From Enchytraeus crypticus (Eukaryota; Annelida; Clitellata; Enchytraeida; Enchytraeidae): a stretch of 64,000 nucleotides of DNA. The position numbers and the translations under genes were made by a program. Position 1 is the stretch's first letter, and the number at the start of each line of letters is the position of its first letter. The stretch covers positions 735,001-799,000 of the forward strand of contig CAJHZI010000555.1 in NCBI GenBank assembly GCA_905160935.1. The letters run 5' to 3'. Below the pieces are notes generated by a model. The model ran no database searches. It was given only the letters and a program-made list of their open reading frames with translations, and was not told the DNA's origin. Shown here piece by piece: positions 45,192-58,660 of the stretch.

Positions 45192-45317
45192 ATCTATCTC
45201 TGTAATCGACCCCCAGAGATTCGAGTTATTTTCCGGGGTCATCTAAACGTTAAGTGTGACTATCGAGCTATACTAGTTAAGTCTGTGCCAGTCCATCACC
45301 CGTGCAAGCTTAGTATT

Positions 45318-45321
45318 CATC

Positions 45322-45353
<32 letters not shown>

Positions 45354-45430
45354 CATCATCATCCTCCCTTGAATCCCAGTTTAACTAGGGTCGGGATACA
45401 AACAGACTGTCTCAAATCCTCTCTGTCCTA
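45318..45430 (-). mobile_element. (ATG)n-tailed RTE-like 3' end
   Basis: Plus strand: CAT repeats, CCTCCCTTGAATCCCAGTTT, AACTAGGGTCGGGATACAAA. The homology with 27515-27650 ends near 45430; related sequence may go on to 45640. Confidence 0.55.
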
Positions 45431-45718
45431 CACCGCACCACCAGGCAATCCCCTATTTGAGACTTTTCCATTCGTTTAAATTTTTGAAGCAATTTCTGGA
45501 GCCTAGGCGCTCACCAACCGAATGCCCTTTCTGACGTTGATATGGATCTTAGTGCTTCAGTCTCCTTCTACGACACGTGCAGTCACCGTTTGGTCAATTC
45601 TGCAAACAACCCGGACACAACACGGGGATAGCTTAGTATTCACCAACATGAACAAATTTACAAATACTGCTCATATTTTATTACGAGCATCAGATTACTG
45701 TTAAATTTGTCGTTAATT

Positions 45719-46050
45719 TATTATATTAACTACTTAATATATTAACTACTTAATATATTAACTACTTAATATATTAACTATTTATTATATTAACTATTTA
45801 GTATATTAACTATTTAGTATATTAACTATTTATTATATTAACTATTTAGTATATTAACTATTTAGTATATTAACTATTTATTATATTAACTATTTAGTAT
45901 ATTAACTATTTAGTATATTAACTATTTATTATATTAACTCTTTTTTATATTAACTATTTATTATATTAACTATTTATTATAGTAACTATTTATTATATTA
46001 ACTATTTATTATATTAACTATTTATTATATTAACTATTTACTATATTAAC
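45719..46050. repeat. 16-bp AT tandem repeat, about 20 copies
   Basis: Unit TATATTAACTATTTAG with A/T variants. Confidence 0.92.
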
Positions 46051-46495
46051 TATAGGCTATAGTACTGTCTCTTATTTTAATTTCTCTTCCTAGCAAATGA
46101 AGAGTATCAATACATGTAAAATTACATACATTATAATTTTATTTAAAATTACAGTAGTATTAATCTAATTATAAGTTCATGAAGTCAGCAACAAGCTTCA
46201 GCCATCTATTATTGATCAGGGTGCATAATAAAAGGCTATTTAAATGATTGTGTAGATAAGGAGGTATTATAAAATGTCTTATTGGTACGGCATACAGATG
46301 ACCAGGCCACGAATATAGAGAGATACAATTGGAATAGAAAAGCATTAGTCAGAATTTGTAAATGTTGAGATTTTAAGTGATTTATAGTAAAATGTATGTC
46401 AATATCAGTTCGTTCTTCTATCCTATCCGTGTAAAACCCAACTATCTATTTTAAGTATTCCAAATCCACTTGTCGACTCAAACAATTGACGTTTA

Positions 46496-49033
46496 TTATC
46501 TACATAAGTTGAGCATTGCCATAACAACGGTTGGCAAAACAACCAGCCTCATGTATGACGTCATCGCAGAGGCCGATGACTTGAAGATAGCCTTGAGTTC
46601 AGTTGATTGGATGGTTTTAACACCTGCGGAAAAATAATAAAAAACAAAACATAATATACTATATACTAAACCTATATTTTGTGGGTGATCACTTTCGAAG
46701 ACCGAGTGTTGGTAAACGCTTAGGAAGAAAAAAATTCAAGGGTGATGGAAGGTTATTCTTAAATCCGCGCCGGCTGCAATTGATGCGCCATCAAAAGGCA
46801 AAGATTACTAATAGCCATGGAGTGGTAGGAGGAAATGGGTCTTAAACAAGCATCTGTGCTTCCTGACCCAGTATGCCGTTATGATTATGATACGTAAGAT
46901 TTTCATATCCTCTATCAAGCAAGCTGCTAGAAAAGTCTTCGTCACTGGAGATATATGAAAATGAATTGTTCCTATTGACTCTTACACTGACATTTTAGTG
47001 AGTTGACAGATTTTATGAAGCTACTATTTTATCCAGCGAGACAGTATTGCTATGACAGTAGCTGGGCTCTCTGCATGGGTATAGAATAGAAACTCTGTCC
47101 AGCTCATCACAAATTTGTCCAATCCAATGGAGTAAACCCCGCCCACTAGGTACCTGACAAGGGGTCCAACCCCTAACTGATAGTGCCTGTCTCTTAAATA
47201 AAATAAATAATTTATTTTATTATTTATTTAGTAACCAAAAACTCGTATTCTATGGTAGAGAATGACGATGATGATGGTTTAGTAACCACATGGACATTTT
47301 AAGAACATTTATCGTCAGCTTGAGGCTGAATCTAATGTACACAATGACCTGTATGAGCATACTAAACACCAGATACCAAGTTTTCTGAGGTCTTCGAGAG
47401 CTCTTTGCGTGGTGTCCTGGGCAACGCCTCGAGTGGCGTCCAGAATAACCGTCGTCTCGAATCCTGTGTGAAAAATGAAACCACAAAAAGTAAAATAAAA
47501 ACAAACAAAATAAAACCACAAAAAACAAATAAAAACGCAAAAAAACAAATAAAAACACAAAAAGCTACAAATCAATTGTGCAGATTAACAAATGGTTTTG
47601 GCAGACATCTTGATAATGATCAGCCGTTACGAGCAAACTTCTTTCTGTAACTCACAGTTTTACTGGGTATTTAACAAGAAGGTTTATTCCATTTTGCACC
47701 ATTAGTCAATTTATGTTTAATTTATTCAAACTTTCTTTTAACGTTCGATTTTGCATAGCAAATACACAATGTAAGTTAAATAATTGAATTGCACATAATT
47801 GCAAAATCAGGGTCAACCCAATGCACTTATATAGAGACACTTATAGGGACCCATATAAAGTCACACATATACAAACAATATATATATATATACAAACATA
47901 TACATTTATACATATGCATACATACACATACACATAATATATACATATATATGCATACAAATCCACATATACACACATAAACACAGTATACATACATCTA
48001 TATGTATAGATAAACGTATATACAGAATACATGTCATTATCTTGAATAGTGAAAGTCAAAGCTTTGCCAATAAAACAGAAAATACAGCCTAAATAGAGAA
48101 AATAACAAAAGGCGTCAATTTACAGTGCCTATTGCAGAATTATATTAATACTTTGAAGGAAAGTAGCTAAAGAAAATAAAAACGTATACACTGTAGTGTA
48201 TACGTTTTCATACACTACAATGGACAATATTAGCCCATTATGTTAAAAATATCCTTCAATATTTAGAATAAGCTATGAAACTAAAGCAATGCTAAATCAA
48301 CTTTGACAATTATGACATCTAAAAATACACCGTACAAATAATGTCTATACAAAACTGCAGATGTCGCCTAAATTTACTATTGATATTAAAGTATATTTGC
48401 TTCATATCATTTGGCTTTAAAGATATTCTAACACAGTTTTACTTTAACAAAGTTTTTCTATTCTATTATGATTAATTCAAATAGGATGCTTTTATCTTCA
48501 ATAAACGTTGGTGTCCTTCCTGAAACACACAGGATCATTATGTTTTGTTTACTTTTAAAGTCCTTTTTAATACTGCAATGAATATTTATGGTTTATTAAA
48601 TTATTTTTTCCTTTGCAAACTGTGTGGGATTTCTGTGTTGTGTCAGATAACAATGAACAAACGAGTATATACTACGTTGTTCACTCAAAAATCATCAAAA
48701 GGTTTCATTGAATGAATTCAGTTAAATTAAATGTAGGTCTACACCATTTACTTTAATTAAGAATGCATTTTAAAACCACAGTGAAAAAACCCACACAAAA
48801 CGGATTGAATATTTAAACTCACCCGCAAGACTTACATTGAAACAGTTGCAACTGTTCTATAGGCCCTATATCTTGAGTTTCTTGAATTTTTATCCAGGCT
48901 CGAATCAGGAGGGGTCCCGGGGGCCTGGGTCCCTCCATTAGGCCCGCCGAAATATTTCTATCTAAATTTTCATTTTATTCGTAGCTATTTTTCTGCATAT
49001 ATATATATATATAATTATATATATATATAATAT

Positions 49034-49078
<45 letters not shown>

Positions 49079-49147
49079 ATATATATATAATTATATATAT
49101 ATAATTATATATATATATATAATTATATAAATATATATGTATATATA

Positions 49148-49202
<55 letters not shown>

Positions 49203-51646
49203 ATTATATATATAATTATATATATAATTATATATATAATTATATATATAATTATATACCAGTTGCGGATTCAGTAACATTTTAAGGGGAGAGAGCCGAA
49301 ATTTTTGGGCCTTTCTAAATGTTGATCGACTTGTACTATAAATTAAGTTTCTTTAAAATGCTACTTAAAATAGTTAGTAGACCTAATAATAGATTGGCCT
49401 AATAGATAGGCCTAATAGATGGCCTAATTAATATACAGGCCTAACATTGAGTAATTGCCACCACACCTCGTTGTAGTCCCACGTAAACCTTAACAGCCTG
49501 TAGGCCTATATGCCTGTAGGCCTATATGCCTGTAGGCCTATGGACTTTTGTCAACAATGACTTCAATTGAATCATATTCAATATTAATGTGCTAAGTTAA
49601 ATTAAATGCGTGCACATAAAACTATATAAAACTGCTTTCATTAAATTAAATAAAACTGCTTTCATTAAAGGAACACCATCGAACGTTTATGTTCTACTTA
49701 TTTAGCTCAAAATTGTTTATACTCTGCGTAACTTGAGTATATGAAAGTGGATTTACTATGCGACGTCTTGGTACGAGGTTCAATATACGATGCACCTAAG
49801 GTTATGAAATGTAACTCAATGCCAATTTCATCAATATTCTTGCTCTGTACTTTGATATATCACGCGGATTGACATTAAATAACTCTGTGACCTTTGTTAT
49901 CTGCTCATAATTGCAGGTTTCTTCTGCCAGGGAATCGTTGCGTGTGCACTGATGCTGAGTGAAAGCTTTCAAAACACTTGTAACACTAATTACACAGTCC
50001 TTTAAAATGTCGTATGACACAAAACAGACATTCTTCACTGTTAAAAATTAGAACGAAATCGCAAATCAGTGAAAAAATTTTTTAATAGAGTTAGACAGAA
50101 GAGCATGTTGCCTCATCGCCTTTCTTCTTCAACCAGAGGTCCAATGTTTAATTCAATGTCAACACATAGTTTATAGTGCTTGCCAGGGTACGGGAGGTAC
50201 CGTTGACAGGGTACATTGTCCACTCTCTACCCCTCCACTTATTGATTGATTGATTTATTGGTTGATTGATTGATTGATTGATCGATCGATTGAGTGATTG
50301 ATTGATTTATTTATTTATTTTTTGATTGATTGACAGATCGATCTATTGATTGATTGACTTGATTGATTGATTGAATGAATGAATGATTGGTTGATTGATT
50401 GACTGACCGACTGATTGACTGACTAACTGACTGACTGATTGATTGATTAATTGGTTGATTGATTAATTGATTGATTGATTGATACTGACCCAGGCCGTAG
50501 GCATCCCTGGCGGTGTAGTAGACGCAGTAATCCGTGGCGAGTCCCACGATGTGGACAGCTGTCACCTCTAGCTCATTCAGTTTATCTATCAGTCCCGTGC
50601 TCTTAAGTTCACCATTATCATTGAATGCTGAGTATGAGTCAACCTTCAATAATCAACGGATCAATCAATCAATCTGTCAATAAAAGCTATCAATCAATCA
50701 CCCAATCGGTCAGTAAATCCAACAATGAATTTATCAATCTAGCAATCAACCTGTTTAAGGCAGAGAAATTTAATTAATCAATCAGCCTATCAAGCAATCA
50801 ATAAATCAAATAATTGTTTGACTTCTACTGAATACTGTATACTGGTTGATTTCATATTTAACATGGCAGCGCAAAGCTTGAATAGCTTGACACCACGCTC
50901 AAAATTGATGAAGAGAACCAACCAATTCTAATGTAGTTAATCGATTTATCCGTTTCAAATGTAGTTAAGCGATTACAAATAAAGCAAGTGCCTTACATAA
51001 CTTTATAGTAGTTTTTAATTTAACGTTTTCAACCTCGAAATCATAAATTAAAGCTACCAGAGCTACGTGACCCGTATCTTTAGTTTTATTTACAAAGTGA
51101 AAAAGCTACTTTAAAATGTAAATAGGCAAAATATATAGGTTATAATTATATAGGTTTCATATAGGCCTATGATTAAGGCTACATATAGGCCTAAGAAATA
51201 GGCTTCAAAAAGGCCTATGATATAGATTTTTATCGGCATATGATGCAGCTTTCAAATAGGCCTATGATGCAAGTTTCATTAAGGCCAATGATATATCCTA
51301 CATATATAGCCCATGATATATCTTTTATATAAACCTATCATATACTGTAGGTTTCATATAAGCCTATGATATGGTTTCATATAGGCCTATGACATAGGTC
51401 TTATATAGGCCTATAGGTTTCATATAGGCCTATGATATAGGTTTCATATAGGCCTATGATATAGGTTTCATATGGGCGTATTATAGATAGCACATGATAA
51501 ATTAGAATTTTCACTTGCAAGATTCTGTTTTGAAATCGACTTGGGGCGGAGTAAATGGAGGATAAATCAATTAATTAATTAATTAATGGAGTAATGTAGG
51601 ATAAATTAATTACTAAATTAATTAATGGAGTAATGGAGGATAAAGT

Positions 51647-51682
<36 letters not shown>

Positions 51683-53113
51683 TTTTTTATTTTTTATTTT
51701 TTTATTTATTTCTTTTTTTTTTTTTATTTCAGCATCTACACCAAATCACTGACAAATACAAATAGAAATAAACATTTAAATGAAATAAAATTAAAAAATT
51801 CCCAATAAACAAGCATTATAGTGTAATGATCAACTATGTTGATATCTAAAAAATATAAATTAAATAAGACAAATTGAGTATAATGTACCGATCCAGACCT
51901 GACAGTGGTCGCCCTTACGAATGACGAGATCGGCCTTGGCAGTGACAAGTTCAGGATGAAATCGAGCACCTTGAGTGTCCCTGACACAATGATTAGGCCA
52001 GAGTTTCTGAGAGATAGTCTTCCACTGGGCGGAGTCATCGAATGTACAGCTGACAGCGTATTGGCTGTTAGACTTAACCCCGCCCACCTGGGTCTCCGTG
52101 CACAGCTCACCTGCGTTATATACAGTGTGAGGCCAAGTTGATCTAATTGAACTAAATGATCTAATTGATCTAATTGAACTAATTAATTTAATTTATCTAA
52201 TTGATCTAATTAATCTAATTAATTTAATAGATCTAATATGATCTTTATTTCACCAAAATACACGGCAGTATAAACAGAACAAGAATTGTACTAATTGAGC
52301 TAATTAATGCAATTGAACTAATTAATGCAATTGAACTAATTAATGCAATTGAACTAATTAATCCAATTGAACTAATTAATCCACTTTAACTAATTAATCC
52401 AATTCAACTAATTAATCCAATTCAACTAATTAATCCAATTCAACTAATTAATCCAATTCAACTAATGAAACTAATTAATAAAAAGATTTAAAAATCAAAG
52501 AGAAATCTAACTGAAATAGCTGATGAACTTGATCAAATATCTAATATAATCAAAGCACATAATCAAATATATCATCAAATATATCATCAAATATATCATC
52601 AAATATATCATCAAATATATCATCAGATATATCATCAAATATATCATCAAATATATCATCAAATATATCATCAAATATATCATCAAATATATCATCAGGT
52701 GAATAATCACAAACAAAACAACACATGCGCACAAACCAAATCTTCAACCTGGAACAATTCGTACCTGTTGCCGTCACATAGGTCAGATTGATGTGGGAGT
52801 TGACCTCGTATCCCGGATGTGTGGAAGCGAATGATACATGATCCGGACAGTGCCAATCCTGTGTGACCACTATGGACCGGTATCGACTGGAATAATCCTG
52901 TCTGATCCGGTTTATGACCGGTATGACTTCGTTACCGTTGCTCACAGCCACCTCTCCGGAAGGCGGCAAGAAGCAGTTCTGAACGTCGATGATAAGCAAG
53001 GCGGTGACCTGGGGCTCAGGCTCTGCCTCCTCCTCCAGGGCGTGACAGCTGTGGGCGGAGACAACAACGACGACGAGTGTCATGAGTGACGGGAGCACTT
53101 TACCACCAAACAT
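46496..53113 (-). CDS. Gene A: secreted nicotinamidase-like hydrolase, active site intact
   Basis: Five minus-strand exons: 53113-52765, 52110-51899, 50643-50490, 47463-47377 and 46623-46496. All have GT and AG borders and join in phase to 309 residues. A signal peptide ([17 protein letters not shown]) precedes the fold. The expected triad is present: Asp43 ([11 protein letters not shown]), Lys182 ([10 protein letters not shown]) and Cys227 ([15 protein letters not shown]). Metal ligands are Asp86 and His88 (TQDWHCPDH) and His157 (LWPNHCV). It should hydrolyse nicotinamide or a related amide outside the cell or in the secretory path; substrate is inferred. Introns hold microsatellites and, in intron 4, a dispersed repeat. 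Confidence 0.88.
46748..46885 (+). repeat. Dispersed repeat, copy 2
   Basis: Near-identical partner of 21515-21633, in intron 4 of gene A. Confidence 0.6.
47870..48000. repeat. TA/CA-type microsatellite
   Basis: ATACACATAC-type words. The rest of intron 3 of gene A up to 48990 shows nothing I can name. Confidence 0.8.
48993..49258. repeat. (TA)n-rich microsatellite
   Basis: Long TA runs broken by ATAATTATAT units. Followed at 49380-49540 by AGGCCTA-rich sequence. Confidence 0.92.
50236..50480. repeat. (GATT)n microsatellite
   Basis: GATTGATT with GACT and GAAT variants, ending right at the donor of exon 3 of gene A. Confidence 0.9.
51130..51480. repeat. 24-bp degenerate repeat with TATAGGCCTATGAT
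   Basis: Units like GGTTTCATATAGGCCTATGA; each holds the palindrome ATAGGCCTAT. In intron 2 of gene A. Confidence 0.85.
51649..51677. repeat. (TA)n microsatellite
   Basis: Pure TA, followed by a T-rich stretch to 51730. Confidence 0.9.
52145..52470. repeat. 18-bp AT repeat in intron 1 of gene A
   Basis: Units AACTAATTAATCCAATTC, with looser related units towards the left side. Confidence 0.85.
52558..52700. repeat. 12-bp repeat (ATATATCATCAA), about 11 copies
   Basis: Lies in intron 1 of gene A. It keeps the frame open past exon 1, which gives a false extension of the protein. Confidence 0.92.
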
Positions 53114-53204
53114 GATTGCGCTTCGAGTTATAGATGACTGGTTTAAGTTAATTAAAATGTAAGTTTAACAAGATTAAGATTATCTATAATAAACAATAAT
53201 AATA

Positions 53205-53335
53205 ATAACAACAATTAGAGTGCTACAGTTGTCAATGACAACATCGAGCACTATTGAGACCAAATCAAGCCGGCGAGAAAACAAGAAGGTCCAAAAACGG
53301 TGCAAATTCCAAAATCCAGATAATCAGTCCACAAT
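53205..53335 (-). mobile_element. (TTG)n-tailed short retroposon, minus copy
   Basis: Complement of the family at 17502: plus strand AACAACAATTAGAGTGCTAC to AAATCCAGATAATCAGTCCA. It lies about 90 bp upstream of gene A's start codon. Confidence 0.7.
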
Positions 53336-53412
53336 AAAGATAATTAAAGACAAGTATTTAAGAAAGAATATAAAAGAGATAGATAGTCTTTGACGAAATT
53401 AATCACATTTAT

Positions 53413-54360
53413 TATCACAGGCTGGTGATATGTATCACTTTTATTATCACAGGCTGGTGATATGTATCACTTTTATTATCACAGGCTGGTGATATGTATC
53501 ACTTTTATTATCACAGGCTGGTGATATGTATCACTTTTATTATCACAGGCTGGTGATATGTATCACTTTTATTATCACAGGCTGGTGATATGTATCACTT
53601 TTATTATCACAGGCTGGTGATATGTATCACTTTTATTATCACAGGCTGGTGATATGTATCACTTTTATTATCACAGGCTGGTGATATGTATCACTTTTAT
53701 TATCACAGGCTGGTGATATGTATCACTTTTATTATCACAGGCTGGTGATATGTATCACTTTTATTATCACAGGCTGGTGATATGTATCACTTTTATTATC
53801 ACAGGCTGGTGATATGTATCACTTTTATTATCACAGGCTGGTGATATGTATCACTTTTATTATCACAGGCTGGTGATATGTATCACTTTTATTATCACAG
53901 GCTGTTGATATGTATCACTTTTATTATCACAGGCTGGTGATATGTATCACTTTTATTATCACAGGCTGTTGATATGTATCACTTTATTATCACAGGCTGT
54001 TGATATGTATCACTTTATTATCACAGGCTGGTGATATGTATCACTTTATTATCACAGGCTGGTGATATGTATCACTTTTATTATCACAGGCTGTTGATAT
54101 GTATCACTTTATTATCACAGGCTGTTGATATGTATCACTTTATTATCACAGGCTGTTGATATGTATCACTTTATTATCACAGGCTGTTGATATGTATCAC
54201 TTTATTATCACAGGCTGGTGATATGTATCACTTTATTATCACAGGCTGGTGATATGTATCACTTTATTATCACAGGCTGGTGATATGTATCACTTTATTA
54301 TCATACTATGGTGATATGTATCACTTTTATTATCACACGCTGGTGATATTTATCACTTCT
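53413..54360. repeat. 31/32-bp minisatellite with an inner hairpin
   Basis: About 30 units of the form TTATTATCACAGGCTGGTGA plus TATGTATCACTT. Each holds GTGATATGTATCAC, a perfect 6-bp inverted repeat. Left units are 32 bp, most right units 31 bp. A related shorter repeat (TTCTGATATCAC) continues to 54510. Confidence 0.95.
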
Positions 54361-54519
54361 GGTAGCAATGATAGCAATTACAGCACTTCTGATAGCACTT
54401 CTGATAATTGCAATGATAGCAATTACATCACTTCTGATAGCACTTTTGATAATTGCAATGATAGCACTTCTGATATCACTTCTGATATCACTTCTGATAT
54501 CACTTCTGATCAACACAAG

Positions 54520-55010
54520 TAGCACACGTGGGTCTAATAATCAGACAGCGTGAATAGCATGCAAGTAGTTAGTGAAGTCACGTGATGATAACAGAGAATC
54601 GAGATCATGTTGTCATTGTCTAGTGACTATTTACTCGTTTATCGTTATAATAAACTTACTAATTAATGAGTGAATATGATGTCGGCCACTTTTAATTAAT
54701 ACCGCAAGTTACATCCGTTGGGCAGTTTTTAGACAATTGTTTAGCGCTATACTGATGAAGCTGCAAATGAACACGGAGTAGAGATGAAATATAAGTCAGC
54801 GGTAATTTATTTGTCACATGATAAACAATATGACAAACGAAGACAATCATAATGATCCTACGTTATAAATATTCGCTGATATTAAATAACGCAGCATGTC
54901 CGGTTTATAAATTTATAAACCTATCGGAATTTATTGCACCTGATTTCAGATCTTCCATTCTCAGGAATACATCGCTGTACATGATTAAATTACTAAAATT
55001 ACGGACTCTG
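54520..55010. other. Intergenic, no gene seen
   Basis: AT-rich sequence without coding signal. Confidence 0.4.
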
Positions 55011-55011
55011 C

Positions 55012-55130
55012 CACAGGGACTCTGCCACAGGGACTCTGCCACAGGGACTCTGCCACAGGGACTCTCCCACAGGGACTCTCCCACAGGGACTCTCTCACAG
55101 GGACTTTCCCACAGGGACTCTCTCACAGGT
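55012..55130. repeat. 14-bp repeat (GGGACTCTGCCACA)
   Basis: About eight copies with C/T changes. Confidence 0.9.
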
Positions 55131-55489
55131 AGCTTGACTGATTTTAAATGTTTCTTATTCTGTGCAATAGTCTAACTAACAACAGAGGCGTAAATTATCA
55201 ACTGATCAAAGAAAAGTTAGTAAATGCCGGTGTAAGTCTCCAAGCCCTAACTATAATCCAACCTTAAATCATAACCTGAACCCTATCATGTCATACTTCT
55301 AGATTTTTATGAATATATTGCAGCACAAGAGTAACTAAATGACTAAAAATCTTTATTTAACATCGTTAAAATTCGATATTAACTTTATCAAACAGTTCTT
55401 CTAATTATCGGACATATGCTAAACTGTAGTTGAAAATTAACGAAAAAAGTAAAGATGATCCTAAATTCTACTCAAGTACTGATGACTAC

Positions 55490-55670
55490 ACAGTACTGTA
55501 AAGCTCGATGATCAAGTACTCCACTAAATACTGACAAATACAAGTACTATAAAGCTCGATGATCAAGTACTCTACTAAATACTGACAACTACAAGTACTG
55601 TAAAGCTTGATGATCAAGTACTCTACTAAATACTGACAATTACAAGTACTGTAAAGCTTTAATGTACAAA
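55490..55670. repeat. 51-bp tandem repeat, about 3.5 copies
   Basis: Unit contains AAAGCTCGATGATCAAGTAC and CTAAATACTGACAA. The stretch 55680-56700 shows no gene; a C run is at 56025-56037. Confidence 0.88.
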
Positions 55671-56719
55671 GTACTATAACGTGACTCACGTGACACACGT
55701 GACACTTAAATGTCTGCCGCAGCCTTAGTTTCATTGGTTGTCGCTGTTTCCTTTCAACAGCCTGCCCATTGTCTTTATTTGTATACTTTACAAACTTTGT
55801 CTTTTTTTGTTTATCCTACAAACAAAAAACTCAAACTACGCATTCTCAACACCTTCGCAGAATCCCGTGCTCGCTCATTAAGGAGTACGCTTCTGTGTAG
55901 TGTCTGATTTAATCGGAAACCAAATCAGTAAATCTCAAAAAATTATAGACAATTTATTTAATGTTGCTATCTATAATAATCACTCAAACAAAAAGTACTG
56001 CGAAACCATGTAACAGCTTCTAACCCCCCCCCCCCCCAGCCCCCACTAGAATTCATAGCTATATCCACCTCCCCAGTGAAATACAGCAACTGTTCGTCAT
56101 AAATTTGATTAGTCACAAACGTTTTCCAGTGTTTATATTCTGTTGAAAGTTATAACTTAGCCCCTTGTTTGACTCCCCCGTTCCTTTTAAAAATTACAAT
56201 AAATTAATTGATGCATGTAAATAGATCTGTAAATGACAATGTTATCAAATGAAATAATCGCGTTCAATTTCTTGGAATATAACATAGCGAAACACTACAG
56301 AGTCTGGACAATTGTATGCTTGTTTAAGACTCAATAAACCTTAACCAATAATAAGTAATTTTTACAGATGATAGGCTAAATTGTATACCTCGTATTAAAT
56401 ATATCATATAAAAAAACCAAACAGTGTTAGAAGTAGCTAGGCGCCTATGCTTTACAATAGAAGAGACTTTCCACCATTGTCCTTTAGGAAGAATTTATTA
56501 TACTCTTATGTATGCATTATGATATTCAATACTGGGTTGAAATCTATGGCTTTACCTGTAACTGACGTCAAAGTAAAAAAAGTAAACACGCCTTATAGTG
56601 AAATGATCAACTATGTTGGTATCTATCACTTTTAATACCACATGTTTAATCCGTTAGGCAATTTAGACCATTTTCCGTATAACCAGTCCAGTGAATGTCC
56701 GAGATTTTACTCTCAGATC

Positions 56720-56830
56720 AGCGCGGCTGGGATTCGAACCCACGAGGATTCAAATCACCTCAGGATTTGTCATTTAAAACTTCATGACGTTACCCCTACG
56801 CTATTTAGACATCGCCAATAGCTGGAGCAA
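56720..56830 (-). mobile_element. tRNA-like SINE head or tRNA pseudogene
   Basis: The minus strand has TAGCGTAGGGGTAACG (box A-like) and a perfect box B, GGGTTCGAATCCC, some 65 bp later, followed by AGCCGCGCTGATC. Spacing is too long for a plain tRNA, so a SINE head is more likely. Confidence 0.45.
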
Positions 56831-56870
56831 GTGGCGATGCCGGTAGGACATTCGACTGCGGATCATAATA
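56818..56870 (+). mobile_element. tRNA-derived SINE, head only
   Basis: GGAGCAAGTGGCGATGCCGG to GACTGCGGATCA, then cut off by AATAATATT. Confidence 0.65.
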
Positions 56871-57499
56871 ATATTTATCAAAAGTCATTACACCAGCTGT
56901 CATAATAGGAATATGTTAACAAATAAAAATGTATTTTGTAATAAAATAATATAAGGAATTTTCAATATCGTTTAGATTTATTTAAGCTTACACATGCTTA
57001 ATTTCCTTCTTATAACAGAGTTAACTTATTTCAGTTAAAAACTATTAAAAAACATTTTTACTGCTCTTTTCGTTTAACTTTACTAAATGTTAGACTTCTA
57101 AAAAGTTACTTTAAGCACTGGTTAGTTTATATCTAAAGTTAATCTAATTAAAGTTGGTTAAAGTTAATCTGATAATAAATGAATTGTCTACACCAGGCAC
57201 TTATCGACCGTTAACTGTTTAGATAAAACTGTAAACCTGCTCTAATGCGAGCCTATGCCTAGAGCATCTCTGGATTTATCTTAGCTTTTAGCTTGAAACA
57301 TTAATTGATCCGAGAGACACTCATTGCTAGTCTGCCATCTTTAAAATCAACCTCTCAGAGATGTCATTGTCAGTTAGCTCACTCGAAATATCTGCCATTG
57401 AAAAGGAATGGATAAAAATTAATAACTGACCTTTCTTTTTCCTTATTTTATTAAGGAGTAGTCTGAAAAGACGGGTTTAAGATATGGGGCCCTCACCAA
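56871..57499. other. Intergenic, no gene seen
   Basis: AT-rich, no repeat or coding signal that I can name. Confidence 0.4.
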
Positions 57500-57580
57500 A
57501 AATTATCCCTCTCTCTCTCTTAGTTCATTGCCTATTGGCAGGTCCTTGGTATAGAATTCCTCCACATATTTCTGTCCTCT
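57500..57580 (-). mobile_element. RTE-like LINE C-terminal fragment
   Basis: Encodes KYVEEFYTKDLPIGNELRER, which resembles the end of the LINE at 59225-59690. Confidence 0.55.
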
Positions 57581-57806
57581 GCTTTTATTACAATCGCTAA
57601 AATATGGTCATCCTTAAAATTTAGTTTTAAATTGATATTCCTGCTAACATGACATAACATAGCAGTAGACTGGGTCAAAAAGCGCGGGACTTGTTTGCAA
57701 TTTGTGGTTCGATATCAACGCAATAACCTCTATACAAACTCTGCTATTTTTTCACTGCACAGTTACGCATTGCAAGTATACAGTAGGTCGCCCAATTAGG
57801 TTTTGC

Positions 57807-57930
57807 AAAGCTAATGTTAACGTCAGTTTCATCACTCGAAAGCGATGCCAGTGACAGGTCTACCCAGGATTTGAATCCCGCACAAACTGATCCGCGGTCG
57901 AATATCTTACCGACATCGCCATTGGCGCCA
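57807..57930 (-). mobile_element. tRNA-derived SINE, copy 7
   Basis: Minus copy with box A TGGCGATGTCGG, box B GGGATTCAAATCCTGGG, tail TTTCGAGTGATGAAACTGAC. Confidence 0.85.
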
Positions 57931-58334
57931 ACAAATAAATAAGATAAATAAATATAATAAATATATATATATAAATTTAAGTTTTCAATTAGAAACAGCA
58001 GAAAAATGTTCTCACGGTTTGGTTTAGCGGAGGATTAGCTTATGCCGTCGCCTGTTACAGTCTGAGCTTGACGTTAAGTAGGAAGATTGTAAACAACGAG
58101 CAGCTATATCGCATTGTTGTAACACTATCGCCTGGAGGTGGATAGGCTTCCGTGTGAGAGAGAGAGTCCAGAATACTTCCTATCCTAAACGTGCTGACTC
58201 GGGTTTGGTGCGAAATAGGAAGAGGGACAGTCTATGAACTAAGCTGCCGATTTCTATGAAAGATTTAACTTAACCAAACATTAATCAAAATAAAATGATA
58301 CAGTCAACGATTTTATCAAGTTCCTACAAAGAGT

Positions 58335-58660
58335 TATAGTTAGGTTAAGGTTAGGGTTAGGGTTAGGTTATGGTTAGGGTTAGAGTTAGGGTTAGAGTTA
58401 GGGTTAGAGCTAGGGTTAGATTTAGGGTTAGGTTAGGGTTAGGATTAGGGTTAGTTTTAGAGTTAGGTTAGGGTTAGCGCTAGTTTTAGGGTTAGGGTTA
58501 GGGCTAGTTTTAGGGTAAGAGTTAGGGTTAGTTTAGGGGTTAGTTTAGGGTTAGATTAGGGTTAGGGTTATTTTAGTGTTTTTAGTGTTAGGATTAGGGT
58601 TAGGTTATATTTAGGGTTAGGGTTACTTTAGTGTTAGGTTAGGGTTAGGGTTAGGGCTCG
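58335..58660. repeat. Telomere-like (TTAGGG)n array, degenerate
   Basis: Mixed GGGTTA and GGTTA units on the plus strand, opposite in direction to the array at 24640-24995. Confidence 0.85.

Noticed and set aside
49802-50038. 78-codon minus frame
   Set aside because: No recognisable domain, splice signal or repeat support; it lies in intron 3 of gene A and may be chance.
52550-52764. Extension of gene A exon 1 into a DDIF repeat protein
   Set aside because: A good splice donor at 52764 and the in-phase exon 2 show that this is intron; the 12-bp repeat merely keeps the frame open.
53413-54360. CRISPR-like array
   Set aside because: Units are contiguous without unique spacers, in a eukaryotic genome.
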